From the NCBI RefSeq assembly GCF_030503435.1, contig NZ_JAUKPO010000010.1:1-64000 (forward strand): a stretch of 64,000 nt of DNA, in the 5' to 3' direction. The translations under genes and the position numbers were made by a program. This stretch comes from Rhodocytophaga aerolata (lineage in GTDB: Bacteria > Bacteroidota > Bacteroidia > Cytophagales > 172606-1). Below are positions 44,200-53,755 of the stretch, one piece after another. The notes under the pieces were generated by a model. That model was not told the DNA's origin and made no database searches. It was given only the letters and a program-made list of their open reading frames with translations. Numbering within the stretch: the stretch's first letter is position 1; the number at the start of each line of letters is the position of its first letter.

Positions 44200-46737
44200 A
44201 TGTTCAACTTTATGACACCCACACCACCCTGCTGTTTCCGGCACCCGGCCTGTTTCATCCGCATCGTATCGGGTTTGCTGCTTTTCGTGCTTGTTTCTCC
44301 AACCAGCTTTGCTCAAAGTATCAGTGGGTATATTACCGATGAAAACAACGAACCGGTTCCTTTTGCCAATGTATTTGTCAGGGAACTAAATACTGGCACT
44401 TCAGCCGATGAAAAAGGCTATTATTTCATGACTATTGATGTAGGAGTCTACCAATTTATTTACTCATCGGTAGGCTATCAGGCTAAAACCGAACAAGTAA
44501 TTATTGGTGACAAGCCGTTGAAGCTGAATATCCGCCTTAGTTCGGAGGGTACACAGTTGAATGAGATTGTGGTAAAAGCTACGAAAAGAGACCCTGCCTA
44601 TGAAATTATTAAGCATGTGATAGATAACAAAGAGAAATTTCTTTCCCAGATCAAAAGTGCCAGGGCTAATGTGTATGTCCGGGCTATGGAAACGGTAGAT
44701 GATAAGAGAAAGAAAGCACGGGAAGCTGAAGAGAATCTGGACTTATCCAAAGGAATTACACCCGCTGATGGCCTGGCAGAGGCCAAGAAAAAAGAGGAGG
44801 CAGAAATGGATAAGATTAATATGGTAGAGATGCAACTCACCTTAAACTATCAGTACCCCGACCAGTACAAGGAAGAACGCACCGGATACAAAATATATGG
44901 CAAAAAGGAAGGGTTATTTATTCCGTTGTTTGGAGAGTCGGATTTCAACTTTTACCACAACCTGGTCCATTTGAAAGGGATTGCAGAAGTGCCGCTGATT
45001 TCTCCGGTAAGCAAATTTGCCTTTCTTTCCTATAAGTACAAACTGGAAGAAATGGTGAAGGAAGACAGTGGCTTTGTTTACAAAATTAAAGTTACCCCAC
45101 GCAAAACAGGCGATGCCACCTGCCGCGGCTACCTGTATATCAACGACAGCACCTGGCAAATTAACCGGCTGGAATTGACGATGGATAAAGGCGGCCTGAA
45201 GTTTTACGATGTTTTTACTATCCGGCAGACGTATAAAGAAATAGCTAAAGATGTATGGATACCTTACCGGCAGGAGTTTGACTACCAGACAAAAGGCGGT
45301 TCAAAGGTTTTTAAGGGGAATACGGTGTGGGTATATGCGGCCTATGAGAAAGATTATGTGTTTACGGCAAAGTTTTTTGGCAATGAAGTAGCCGTTACTA
45401 CCAAAGAAGCCTATACCAGAGATTCCACCTACTGGAACAAAGCCCGTACAGAACCCCTAACCCAAGAGCAGCAAAAAGTAATTTCTTACAGAGATAGTAT
45501 AACGGCAGCACACAGCACACAGGCATACATTGACTCTATAGAAGCAAAATTCAATAAGATTACATTTGGCGAAGTTTTGTATCATGGAATTGGGTTCCGC
45601 AAAGAAGCCACCAAGCGCAATATATATATTTCTCCCCTACTGAGCCTGATTGGGTTTGAAGTGATTGGCGGTTTCCGCATAGGTCCGTATGTTTCCTATT
45701 TTCGAAGATTCGACAATGGCAGAGCTTTGCATACCTCTGGTTCGTTTAGCATGGGACTCAAAAACAGGGACTGGACCGGCAATGTTGGCTTCTGGACCAG
45801 ATATAATCCTCTCCGCTTGGGTGATATTTCTGTACGGGTTGGCCGCGACTTTTATTCGGTAAATAGCTTTGATGCCTACCTGAATCAATTGCGTATTTCC
45901 AATTATATTTTACATGAGCATGCCAGCGTATTTCATAGAATAGAACTGTTTAATGGATTTTATGTAAGTGCGGAACTTGGCTTTCACAACAGACTACCGG
46001 TAACCGGCTATGACCGCACTTCCATTATTAACCGGGTAATAGATGAAGATGAACCTTTGGAGTTTACCAGTTACCAGGCGCTTATCAGCCAGGTTAAACT
46101 TTCCTATACCCCTGGGCAGCGTTTTATGACGGAACCAACTCAAAAAGTAGTACTTGGCAGCAAGTATCCTACGTTTAGCCTGGCGCATAGAAAGGGATGG
46201 AACCAGGTATTAACCAGTGATATTAATTTTGATTATCTGGAGGCATCTATTGAACAAAACCTGCTGCTGGGCACACTGGGTAACTCTAGGTATACTTTGT
46301 CAGCTGGCAAATTTGTCAATACTGCCGATCTAAGATATGTAGACCTGAAACGGTTCCGGCAGTCTGACCCGTATTTGTACTCTGACCCTTTGCACTCCTT
46401 CCAACTGCTGGATACCTCTATGTCGGCCACTGACTTATTTCTGGAGGCACATTACATTCATCATTTCAACGGGGCTATGATTAATAATATACCCCTTATT
46501 AAAAAAACCAAAATACGCACAGTAGCCGGCGCCGGTGCCATGTGGATCAAACAAAGTAACTACCGGTACCAGGAGGTGTTTGGCGGAGTTGAACGGGTAT
46601 TTAAGATGGGGCCCAGACGGCGTTTACGGTTAGGTGTATTTGGAGTACTATCACAAACAAACCATTTACCGCCCCGCACCGGTTTCAAAATCTCTTTTGA
46701 TGTGATAGACGCCTGGAAAAGGGAATGGAGTTACTGA
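44200..46737 (+). CDS. DUF5686 and carboxypeptidase regulatory-like domain protein
   Basis: The 845-residue protein has a signal sequence (about 20-39, ending SFAQ), a CarboxypepD_reg-like beta-sandwich at about 40-120 (SISGYITDENNEPVPFANVFV) and the large DUF5686 region. That region starts with the RDPAYEIIKHVIDNKEKF segment and ends in a barrel-like C-terminus closing with IDAWKREWSY. These proteins are outer-membrane components common in Bacteroidota and of unsettled function. No TonB plug domain is present, so it is not a TonB receptor. It stands alone, with about 500 bp of non-coding DNA on each side. Confidence 0.9.
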   Translation: MFNFMTPTPPCCFRHPACFIRIVSGLLLFVLVSPTSFAQSISGYITDENNEPVPFANVFVRELNTGTSADEKGYYFMTIDVGVYQFIYSSVGYQAKTEQVIIGDKPLKLNIRLSSEGTQLNEIVVKATKRDPAYEIIKHVIDNKEKFLSQIKSARANVYVRAMETVDDKRKKAREAEENLDLSKGITPADGLAEAKKKEEAEMDKINMVEMQLTLNYQYPDQYKEERTGYKIYGKKEGLFIPLFGESDFNFYHNLVHLKGIAEVPLISPVSKFAFLSYKYKLEEMVKEDSGFVYKIKVTPRKTGDATCRGYLYINDSTWQINRLELTMDKGGLKFYDVFTIRQTYKEIAKDVWIPYRQEFDYQTKGGSKVFKGNTVWVYAAYEKDYVFTAKFFGNEVAVTTKEAYTRDSTYWNKARTEPLTQEQQKVISYRDSITAAHSTQAYIDSIEAKFNKITFGEVLYHGIGFRKEATKRNIYISPLLSLIGFEVIGGFRIGPYVSYFRRFDNGRALHTSGSFSMGLKNRDWTGNVGFWTRYNPLRLGDISVRVGRDFYSVNSFDAYLNQLRISNYILHEHASVFHRIELFNGFYVSAELGFHNRLPVTGYDRTSIINRVIDEDEPLEFTSYQALISQVKLSYTPGQRFMTEPTQKVVLGSKYPTFSLAHRKGWNQVLTSDINFDYLEASIEQNLLLGTLGNSRYTLSAGKFVNTADLRYVDLKRFRQSDPYLYSDPLHSFQLLDTSMSATDLFLEAHYIHHFNGAMINNIPLIKKTKIRTVAGAGAMWIKQSNYRYQEVFGGVERVFKMGPRRRLRLGVFGVLSQTNHLPPRTGFKISFDVIDAWKREWSY

Positions 46738-47251
46738 TATGCCGCACTTTCAGTAGGTGTTAATCTATTTTTTGTATCTTCTCTTGTTGTTTCTGCAGAT
46801 ACCTTGCTTTTCATGCGGGTGCCTTCAACTTTTTATAAAATAATACCTCCTGTCTCAGCAATTCAACACTACCGCCTTTAATATACATTCCTGAAAACCG
46901 GCTAGGCGTTGGACTTGTGCAAGTTGCCTAAACAACAAGCAGCAAAACATTACATAAAAAGGATGAATAGCCTTTTAATCAGAATTATTCTGGCCATAAG
47001 CTACTTATTTGCAATTCGAAAGAGTACATGTACATTATTTTTTAGGTAAGCGGCAAAAGATATGGAGCTAATACCGGCAAAACTGTATTCCTCAGGACTT
47101 CAGTTATATACCTGGGCTTAGATTTTTATACAAGTACATGCACTAAACTTTTTTATTAAGGGAGTTGGAAACAGAAGGAAGATTTGAGAAACGGCTCTTT
47201 ATTAACGCAAATAACACAATCTAACACTTTCAATATACTTCGTTACTTACT
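46738..47251. other. Intergenic region, 514 bp, nothing recognised
   Basis: No ORF with protein-like features, RNA structure or repeat was identified. The chemoreceptor promoter presumably lies near the right end. Confidence 0.4.
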
Positions 47252-48817
47252 ATGGAAATTCTATACAAATTTCAAATCTGGAAAAGATTATACTTCGTTT
47301 TCGGTTTAATTATTCTGCTAAGCGTGGTAAATCTATGGTATAACCTAAAAAGCCTCGATTCCTCTAAACTATCCGTAGTAGAGATTAACGCTTCTCTTCT
47401 CAGTATCGACTACCTGATTGAAGCCGATAGAGATGCCTACCAGGCTAGCATTGCCATTAGTCAATGTCTGCAAAAAGAAGTATACGAAAATCCGGATCTG
47501 TTTAATAAACTGGTCAACGATATTGATGTTAATATGAAGCAAGTTGAGGAACGGTATACAAAGTTCTCAGAGATCTCCTATATCGAAGAGAAAGAAATGT
47601 ATGCCCGTATAAATGAAGAATTCTGGAAGAATTATAAAAATCTTGCCTCTGTTAGCCAGAATATTACCAGAAGCCTGAAAAGTGGCGACTATCAAAAAGC
47701 TTCTCACCTGTACTTTACTGAATACCAGAGCATTTTTGAACCCATGCGGGAGTCGTTGAATAAATTTACCGATCTGCACTTAAAAGATTCTGCCGACTCC
47801 TTTGACGAAAACATGGCTATCAGTGAAAACATACGGAACAATTCGGTTTCTATATTTTCTGCCATCGTGGTAGTATTTCTTTTGAGCGGCTTAATTTTAA
47901 CCAGAAGTATAGCCAACCCCCTGTCTCAGTCAGTAGAAATAACCAAAAACATCTCTACCGGAGACCTGACTAAACAAATTGAGGTATTGGGCAAAGATGA
48001 AACAAGCTCTGTACTGGCAGGCTTAAAACTAATGATTGAGAAAATTGCTCAGATCGTAAGCGGCATTAAAACCAGTGCCGAGAACTTTTTAGCCAGCAGT
48101 AATCAGTTATCTTCATCTGCGCAGCAAATATCCAGCGGAGTAAACGAGCAGGCGTCTGCAGCTGAAGAAATTTCTGCTTCTATTCAACAGATTGCCGCCA
48201 GTATCAATGATAACTCTATGCATGCCCAGCACACCGAGAAGATTGCCAAAGAAGTATCAGAAAATATTAAAGTGGCTAATGAATCTGTAACACAGACGAT
48301 TGAGGCTATGAAAACCATTCTGGAAAAAGTATCCGTCATTAATGAGATAGCCGGAAAAACCAACTTGCTGGCCGTAAATGCAGCCATTGAAGCAGCTCAT
48401 GCCGGCCAGGCAGGTAAAGGATTTGCGGTAGTAGCCAATGAAGTAAAAAAACTAGCCGAACATTCTCAAAAAGCAGCCAAAGACATTAACAGCATTTCTT
48501 TCGCCAGTGTAAAAACCGCCGAACATTCCGGCAAGCTGCTAGCCGATATTATTCCACAAATTCACACCACTGCCCAGCTAGTACAGAAGATTTCTATGGC
48601 TAGTGGCGAGCAAAATACCTCTGCCGAGCAGATTAATGTAGCCGTTCAAAAACTAACAAAAGTTATTCAGGAAAACTCAGCCCTGGCTGAAGAATTGGCT
48701 TCCAGCTCAGAAGAGTTAACCGGGCAAGCCTATGGCTTGATTGAGTCTGTAGCTATATTCAAGATGAATGCCGAAGCAAAATCTCCTATAAAAGGAAAGC
48801 TTACGCCGCTTACTTAA
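47252..48817 (+). CDS. Methyl-accepting chemotaxis protein
   Basis: The 521-residue receptor has a transmembrane helix at about 12-31, a four-helix-bundle periplasmic domain to about 190, a second helix at about 195-213, a HAMP domain at about 214-268 and the MCP signalling coiled coil. The conserved hairpin tip reads [34 protein letters not shown] at about 368-400 (quoted here only as a locator: the key residues are the NLLALNAAIEAARAGE-like core). It lacks a C-terminal CheR-docking pentapeptide. It is followed 40 bp later by a porin gene, probably in the same operon. No che genes are in the window. Confidence 0.95.
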   Translation: MEILYKFQIWKRLYFVFGLIILLSVVNLWYNLKSLDSSKLSVVEINASLLSIDYLIEADRDAYQASIAISQCLQKEVYENPDLFNKLVNDIDVNMKQVEERYTKFSEISYIEEKEMYARINEEFWKNYKNLASVSQNITRSLKSGDYQKASHLYFTEYQSIFEPMRESLNKFTDLHLKDSADSFDENMAISENIRNNSVSIFSAIVVVFLLSGLILTRSIANPLSQSVEITKNISTGDLTKQIEVLGKDETSSVLAGLKLMIEKIAQIVSGIKTSAENFLASSNQLSSSAQQISSGVNEQASAAEEISASIQQIAASINDNSMHAQHTEKIAKEVSENIKVANESVTQTIEAMKTILEKVSVINEIAGKTNLLAVNAAIEAAHAGQAGKGFAVVANEVKKLAEHSQKAAKDINSISFASVKTAEHSGKLLADIIPQIHTTAQLVQKISMASGEQNTSAEQINVAVQKLTKVIQENSALAEELASSSEELTGQAYGLIESVAIFKMNAEAKSPIKGKLTPLT

Positions 48818-48857
48818 GCTGTGCTTTTCTCATCTGTTCACTGACTATACATCTATC

Positions 48858-50051
48858 ATGAAAAAATATATACTGCTGCTGTCGGCTTTCGTATTACCAG
48901 GTTTAGCCTTCTGCCAGCAATCAACTTTCCTTAAGCAAGATAGCTTATATAAATTCATTCAACCCTTTGCTGTGGTGCAATCCTGGGCTACCTATACGAT
49001 GGGCGAAAAAGCCAGGTTATCCCCGGATGAGTCTCTGGAGCCTGTCGTTAACCGGCTGAATATAACAGCCCGCAGAGCCCGTCTTGGATTTAAGGGTACT
49101 CCCTACAAAAACTTTTCCTACTACTTGTCTTTATTTTATGATAACCTGGGCAGAGACCGTTACAGCGGCACCAGGGCCGGCATAAACGATGGACAAATTG
49201 GCGTTTGGGATGCGTTTATGAGCTGGAAAATGAGCTCTAAACATGATCTGGCTACGTTAACTTTTGGCTATTTTCGTCCACAGTTGAGCCGGGAATGTAT
49301 TACAGCGTATACTGCAGTCAACTCTTTTGAAAAATCCCTTTCCCAGACCTACATCCGCCAGCATATGATGGGTAAAAATCATGGCCGCACCATGGGTATC
49401 AATATTGGAGGGCTTAAAAAAGAAGGGTTCGTTAGTATGAACTACAACGTAGGTTTATTTAACAACAACACTACTTCCAGCCAGACAGAAACAGCTGGTG
49501 TACTTTATAGTCCGCTGCTTACCGGAAGGCTGGCTTTCAGCTTTGGAGATCCGGAAATGGATAAATATGGCATAAGCTATGATATCAATTATTTCAATAA
49601 ACGGAAAGGCGTAACTATTGGCGTAAATGCATCCAGACAAGGTCACACAGATATATACAATTTAAATATGACCAAAGGAGTAGATGTACTAGTGAATTAC
49701 TTAAACTTTAATATGGATGGGGAATGGATGGCTTTAGACAGATCTACGGAAGTAAAACAGGTACATGCTCGAACAGGCCACATCCGGGGAGGATACAACC
49801 TGATCATCAACAAGAAGCTATTTATTGAACCTACCTTTCTTATGACTTTTTATGATGGGCAGGAAGGTGGCCAATTTAATGGCCAAGACCGTATTTATGA
49901 TGCCGGGGTAAACTGGTATATGAATAAGAAAAACTGCAAACTCGGCTTACACTATGTATGGCAGGAAGGTCACGGAAAAAATGGCTATACGGATGGAGTA
50001 ACTTTTGAAAAAGGAGATTATGTAGGGTTAGGTTTTCTGATTATGCTGTAA
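48858..50051 (+). CDS. Outer membrane porin, OprO/OprP type
   Basis: The 397-residue protein has a signal peptide (1-19, ending AFCQ) and the pattern of phosphate-selective porin O/P proteins: NRLNITARRARLGFKGTPYKNFSYYLSLFYDN at about 65-95, then alternating barrel strands, ending GDYVGLGFLIML. These form outer membrane channels for anions or, in Bacteroidota, less defined solutes. It is probably co-transcribed with the chemoreceptor. Solute specificity is unknown. Confidence 0.82.
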   Translation: MKKYILLLSAFVLPGLAFCQQSTFLKQDSLYKFIQPFAVVQSWATYTMGEKARLSPDESLEPVVNRLNITARRARLGFKGTPYKNFSYYLSLFYDNLGRDRYSGTRAGINDGQIGVWDAFMSWKMSSKHDLATLTFGYFRPQLSRECITAYTAVNSFEKSLSQTYIRQHMMGKNHGRTMGINIGGLKKEGFVSMNYNVGLFNNNTTSSQTETAGVLYSPLLTGRLAFSFGDPEMDKYGISYDINYFNKRKGVTIGVNASRQGHTDIYNLNMTKGVDVLVNYLNFNMDGEWMALDRSTEVKQVHARTGHIRGGYNLIINKKLFIEPTFLMTFYDGQEGGQFNGQDRIYDAGVNWYMNKKNCKLGLHYVWQEGHGKNGYTDGVTFEKGDYVGLGFLIML

Positions 50052-50102
50052 GTCTCGATCCTTTTTAGTAAGTCAAAAACATTTCAATCAGCCACTTTGT
50101 TC

Positions 50103-50134
50103 AGCACCCGGACGTAGGTATAGGTCCGGGTGTT
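50103..50134. terminator. Hairpin terminator between porin and ggt
   Basis: CACCCGGAC (50105-50113) pairs with GTCCGGGTG (50124-50132), extended by a G-T and an A-T pair, and is followed by a T-rich run. It serves two convergent genes. Confidence 0.8.
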
Positions 50135-50167
50135 CTGTTTTAAATGGAATACTAAACAGGCATACTG

Positions 50168-51877
50168 TTAATAACCCATGGCCGTATCATCGCCCCTTGG
50201 ATCGGCACCGCCCTCCAGTTTACCTCCTTTTTTTACCAGTATGGCATCTACCCGGCCGATAGAAGAAATTTCCCGGATTACATGCCCTTTAGCTTCCAAT
50301 GCCTGCTTGGTTTCTGGTGTAAAACCGCCAGTTTCTACCATAATCTCATCTGGTAACCATTGGTGGTGAAAACGTTTGGCATTAACTGCTTCTTGCATAT
50401 TCATGTCATGCTCAAGTACATTCAGAATCGTTTGAAACACAGAAGTAATAATAGTAGAGCCACCTGGCGTACCTACTACCATAAATAATTTTCCTTCTTT
50501 TTCAATGATGGTGGGTGTCATAGAAGAAAGCATGCGTTTCCCTGGCACAATAGCATTGGCTTTACCCCCTACCAGGCCAAACATATTTGGTACACCCGGT
50601 TTAATACTGAAATCATCCATCTCATTATTCAAGAGAAAACCTGCTTCTTTCACAACTACTTTAGAGCCATATCCGCCATTTAAGGTAGTCGTAATGGCTA
50701 CCGCATTGCCAGCTTTGTCTACAACAGAAAAATGGGTTGTTTCATTGCTTTCATTCAAGGCAAACATACCTGCCTTTATCTCAGAAGAAGGTGTTTTCTT
50801 AGCTGCTGAAATATTAGCCCGTCGTTCTGACAGGTATTTTTCATCCAGCAGGCTACTTACCGGGACAGTATAAAAGTCCGGATCACCCAGGTGGGTTGCC
50901 CTGTCAGCATATACGCGTCTTTCGGCTTCTGTCATCAGATGTACTGTTTCCGGGGCTTGCCATCCTTTTTTACTCAGATCAAAATCTTCTACCATTTTCA
51001 GCAATTGCACTAAGGCTATTCCTCCACTGGAGGGTGGCGGCATGGAAATAATTTTATAGCCTTTGTAGGTGCCCACAATAGCCTCACGCCACACAGCATG
51101 ATAATTGGCTAAATCTTCTAATGAGATAATCCCCTTATTGGTTTGCATTTCCCGTACGATCATTTCGGCTGTAGTACCTTCATAAAAGCCTGCTCTGCCT
51201 AAGTTGCGTATGCGTTCCAGGGTTTGTCCTAACGCTGGATGCTTTAAAGTATCGCCTTCTTTCCAGGCTTCCTCTCTAACCAGATACGGCAGATGGGTAT
51301 TGTGTGTAATAAAACCTTCTTTACTCCGGTTCAGGCCATCTGCTTCGTTCCTGGTTAGCCTTACACCTGTAAGGGCTAGTTCTACGGATGGCTGAATGAG
51401 TTCTTGCCAGGGTAATGAACCGTATTTTTTGTGTGCTTCTATCATGCCGTCTACTGTCCCTGGCACACCTGCGGCTAAATGCCCATCAATACTTAGGTTA
51501 GCAATTACATTTCCGGCAGAGTCCTGGTACATGGTTTCAGTAGCAAGCGCCGGAGCTTTTTCCCGGAAATCCAGGGTACTGATATCACCAGTGGCACTAC
51601 GGTACACCATAAATCCACCCCCTCCGATGTTGCCAGCAGCCGGATGAGTTACGGCTAGAGCAAACTGCACAGCAATGGCGGCATCTACCGCATTTCCTCC
51701 TCTTTTCAATATTTCCACGCCCACTCTGGAAGCTTCCGGATGGGCGGAAACTACCATGCCATTGGTAGCCGTTACTGGTTCGGCTTGTGGTATTCTAGTT
51801 TGCGTAGTACAAGCCGTAGCAAGCAATAGTACTGAAGTAACCATAAGAGTTACTTGCCGGAGATTGATATACTGCAT
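50168..51877 (-). CDS. ggt: Gamma-glutamyltransferase precursor
   Basis: The 569-residue proenzyme cleaves gamma-glutamyl bonds of glutathione and related peptides in the periplasm. The catalytic Thr380 in NETTHFSVVDKAGNAV is the self-cleavage site and becomes the N-terminus of the small subunit. The later LLNNEMDDFSIKPG and PGGSTIITSVFQ segments are intact. The N-terminus has a lipobox-like LLLATAC, suggesting a lipoprotein. It is about 220 bp from the sigma operon end and convergent with the porin. Confidence 0.96.
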   Translation of the reverse strand: MQYINLRQVTLMVTSVLLLATACTTQTRIPQAEPVTATNGMVVSAHPEASRVGVEILKRGGNAVDAAIAVQFALAVTHPAAGNIGGGGFMVYRSATGDISTLDFREKAPALATETMYQDSAGNVIANLSIDGHLAAGVPGTVDGMIEAHKKYGSLPWQELIQPSVELALTGVRLTRNEADGLNRSKEGFITHNTHLPYLVREEAWKEGDTLKHPALGQTLERIRNLGRAGFYEGTTAEMIVREMQTNKGIISLEDLANYHAVWREAIVGTYKGYKIISMPPPSSGGIALVQLLKMVEDFDLSKKGWQAPETVHLMTEAERRVYADRATHLGDPDFYTVPVSSLLDEKYLSERRANISAAKKTPSSEIKAGMFALNESNETTHFSVVDKAGNAVAITTTLNGGYGSKVVVKEAGFLLNNEMDDFSIKPGVPNMFGLVGGKANAIVPGKRMLSSMTPTIIEKEGKLFMVVGTPGGSTIITSVFQTILNVLEHDMNMQEAVNAKRFHHQWLPDEIMVETGGFTPETKQALEAKGHVIREISSIGRVDAILVKKGGKLEGGADPRGDDTAMGY

Positions 51878-52020
51878 ATAGGTAGAAGGTTATTGCTCTA
51901 TCGTAGTAAGATAAACAAAAACAACTAAATAGGGGGTAAAAGAACTTTTAGTCCTATTAAATATACAATAATCCCTTTTTATAATCCTGTTGGCTGCCTT
52001 AGATGTCGTAGACAAAATAA

Positions 52021-52051
52021 AAAACTTCCGAAGCAGTACTCCGGAAGTTTT
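52021..52051 (-). terminator. Terminator of the sigma / anti-sigma / Spy-like operon
   Basis: AAAACTTCCG (52021-52030) and CGGAAGTTTT (52042-52051) form a perfect 10-bp stem with an 11-nt loop, 45 bp after the Spy-like stop codon; on the minus strand the stem ends in a T-rich stretch. Confidence 0.75.
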
Positions 52052-52096
52052 CAGACTTGTGTGTATTTAATTACTAGATAAAATGAGTGTCGTAGC

Positions 52097-52549
52097 TTAA
52101 TCATTAGGCCGGTGCCGGGTATGCCCATCTTCCAGCCGTTCCAACAACAATTTTGTAAAATCCTGCTCTGTTTTGTAGAGTTCTGCTAATTGCCTGGCCG
52201 AAATAGTTTTTAAAAATTTATTCATGTATTCTTTCTCCAGATCTACTTCTTTTTGGCGAAGGGCAATCATATCCTGCAACGACTTTTGCACCTGTTCATC
52301 GGTTGAGGTAATGGTAGAAGTTTCGTTTCTCATGCCACGTATCTGTCTGCGGATGTCTCTTTTTTTATCTGTATATTCATTGTATACAGCCCAGAATTGG
52401 GGAGCTTGCTCGGTAGAAAGATTCAGGCGGTCTGTAATCAATCCTATTTTTGCCGTACTGATCCGTTCTCTGGCTCCGGAAGATGGCCTTTGTGCAAGGC
52501 TTGTCAGGCTTATGCATACAAAAACCATTAAGAAGAATATATTTTTCAT
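52097..52549 (-). CDS. Secreted Spy/CpxP-like helical protein
   Basis: The 150-residue protein has a signal peptide (1-19, ending SLAQ) and a long helical body with LTDRLNLSTEQAPQFWAVYNEYTDKKRDI, resembling the Spy/CpxP and heavy-metal-sensor families, which act as periplasmic chaperones or stress sensors. It is 26 bp downstream of the anti-sigma gene and is therefore the third gene of the sigma operon. It may sense envelope stress. The family match is moderate. Confidence 0.78.
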   Translation of the reverse strand: MKNIFFLMVFVCISLTSLAQRPSSGARERISTAKIGLITDRLNLSTEQAPQFWAVYNEYTDKKRDIRRQIRGMRNETSTITSTDEQVQKSLQDMIALRQKEVDLEKEYMNKFLKTISARQLAELYKTEQDFTKLLLERLEDGHTRHRPND

Positions 52550-52575
52550 GTTGGTAATCGTTTGTTTCGTCTTCG

Positions 52576-53007
52576 TTACATGTACTCTTGCAATAATTCT
52601 GTATCGGCTTCTTCCATCAAGAGTTCAGGGTTAATATCTGTCTGTTGAAAGAACTGACTGTCGAAAGTAACCTCGGCATCCGAAGCTGCTTCTATAATAT
52701 CGTATTGTGATAATTCCTGTGTTTCCAGATAATCAATAATTTCGGTATAGGCTATTTCTGAAATAAGCTGCTGCGTATTCTGCGTTTGAGAACCGGCAAC
52801 CCAGAAGTAGCTGGCTAAAAGTATCAGAAATAGGCTTGCCAAGCCAACACTGTACCTAACCCAGGAGATAGCAGGTTTATCAGCGTTTTGAACTCCATTC
52901 AACCGGCGCCGGATGTTGGCAGGTAAATCTTCAAAATAAGCATCTGGCACAATATATACCTGCTTCTTTTCCAGTCTATCAATTGATATTTTCTCTTTCT
53001 TCGGCAT
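52576..53007 (-). CDS. Single-pass membrane protein, putative anti-sigma factor
   Basis: The 143-residue protein has an N-terminal cytoplasmic segment of about 47 residues (YIVPDAYFEDLPANIRRRL), one helix at about 50-70 and a periplasmic tail rich in acidic residues. It follows the ECF sigma gene after 52 bp and has an extra ECF-type promoter of its own. This order is typical of anti-sigma factors in Bacteroidota. No zinc-finger HxxxCxxC motif is seen, so the anti-sigma role is inferred from position and topology. Confidence 0.72.
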   Translation of the reverse strand: MPKKEKISIDRLEKKQVYIVPDAYFEDLPANIRRRLNGVQNADKPAISWVRYSVGLASLFLILLASYFWVAGSQTQNTQQLISEIAYTEIIDYLETQELSQYDIIEAASDAEVTFDSQFFQQTDINPELLMEEADTELLQEYM

Positions 53008-53033
53008 AATAACTAATCTCCCGTAGCTTATAT

Positions 53034-53061
53034 GTTAGATGGTTTTTTTCTTCCAGCGTTT
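53034..53061 (-). promoter_or_regulatory. ECF-type promoter before the anti-sigma gene
   Basis: On the minus strand AAACG (53061-53057) and TCTAA (53039-53035) are separated by 17 nt. The 30-nt block ending in AAACCATCTAA matches the block before the sigma gene in the same register, with the same spacing. The -35 box overlaps the sigma stop codon. Confidence 0.6.
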
Positions 53062-53623
53062 AATTTTTATTCAAAAAATCTTCAATTTTTTTTACGGCCA
53101 GGTGGTACGATGACTTTAAAGCCCCTACCGATGTACCAACAATGGCTGATATTTCTTCATAGGTTAACTCATCAAAATATTTCATATTAAATACCAGCCG
53201 TTGTTTAGTGGGTAGTTGTAATAAGGCTTTTTGCAACTTCAGTTGAATTTCGTCTCCGGTAATCAGATTGCCGCTTTGCAGTTTGTCTAACAGCTCCGCC
53301 TTTACATCCACAATCGGCAGGAAAAATCGGCGTTTCTTCTTATCCAGAAAACTCAGGCATTCGTTGGTAGCAATGCGGTATAGCCAGGTGTATAGCTGCG
53401 AATCTCCCTTAAAACTGTGAAGATTTTTCCAGACTTTTATAAAAGTTTCCTGAGTAAGATCATCCGCATCCTCATGATCAATAACCATTTTGCGGATGTG
53501 CCAATAGATTTTCTGCTGGTATTTTCGTACCAGTTCATTGAAAGCAGCCTGTTGGGTATCCGGCTGCCGGAACCTGTCGAGAAGCTCTTTGTCTTCCAAC
53601 TGTGTCTGCGTGGTGCTCACCAT
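53060..53623 (-). CDS. ECF RNA polymerase sigma factor, first gene of an envelope-stress operon
   Basis: The 187-residue sigma factor has region 2 at about 25-95 (DHEDADDLTQETFIKVWKNL, LYTWLYRIATNE) and region 4 at about 130-180 (LVFNMKYFDELTYEEISAIVGTSVGALKSSYHLAVKKI). Its own ATG at 53623 lies only about 7 bp after the TCTAA box, so the mRNA may be leaderless. The anti-sigma and Spy-like genes follow. The shared promoter sequence at 53630-53656 suggests that the factor drives its own operon. Confidence 0.93.
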   Translation of the reverse strand: MVSTTQTQLEDKELLDRFRQPDTQQAAFNELVRKYQQKIYWHIRKMVIDHEDADDLTQETFIKVWKNLHSFKGDSQLYTWLYRIATNECLSFLDKKKRRFFLPIVDVKAELLDKLQSGNLITGDEIQLKLQKALLQLPTKQRLVFNMKYFDELTYEEISAIVGTSVGALKSSYHLAVKKIEDFLNKN

Positions 53624-53629
53624 TTACCA

Positions 53630-53656
53630 TTAGATGGTTTTCTATTGAAAGGGTTT
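53630..53656 (-). promoter_or_regulatory. ECF-type promoter before the sigma gene
   Basis: Minus strand: AAACC (53656-53652), 17-nt spacer, TCTAA (53634-53630). The block ATTAAAC..CT..AAACCATCTAA is shared with the site at 53034-53061. The TCTAA box is about 7 bp from the ATG. Confidence 0.6.
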
Positions 53657-53689
53657 AATGGAAGATAATTTTTTCCATCTATAAATAAA

Positions 53690-53723
53690 AACACCTCATA
53701 GATTTCAAAATCTATGAGGTGTT
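53690..53723 (-). terminator. Strong hairpin terminator after the transketolase C-subunit gene
   Basis: AACACCTCATAGATTT (53690-53705) pairs perfectly with AAATCTATGAGGTGTT (53708-53723), a 16-bp stem. It separates the transketolase gene from the sigma promoter. Confidence 0.85.
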
Positions 53724-53755
53724 AACAAATGAATGTATAAACTGATTTATTTCTT

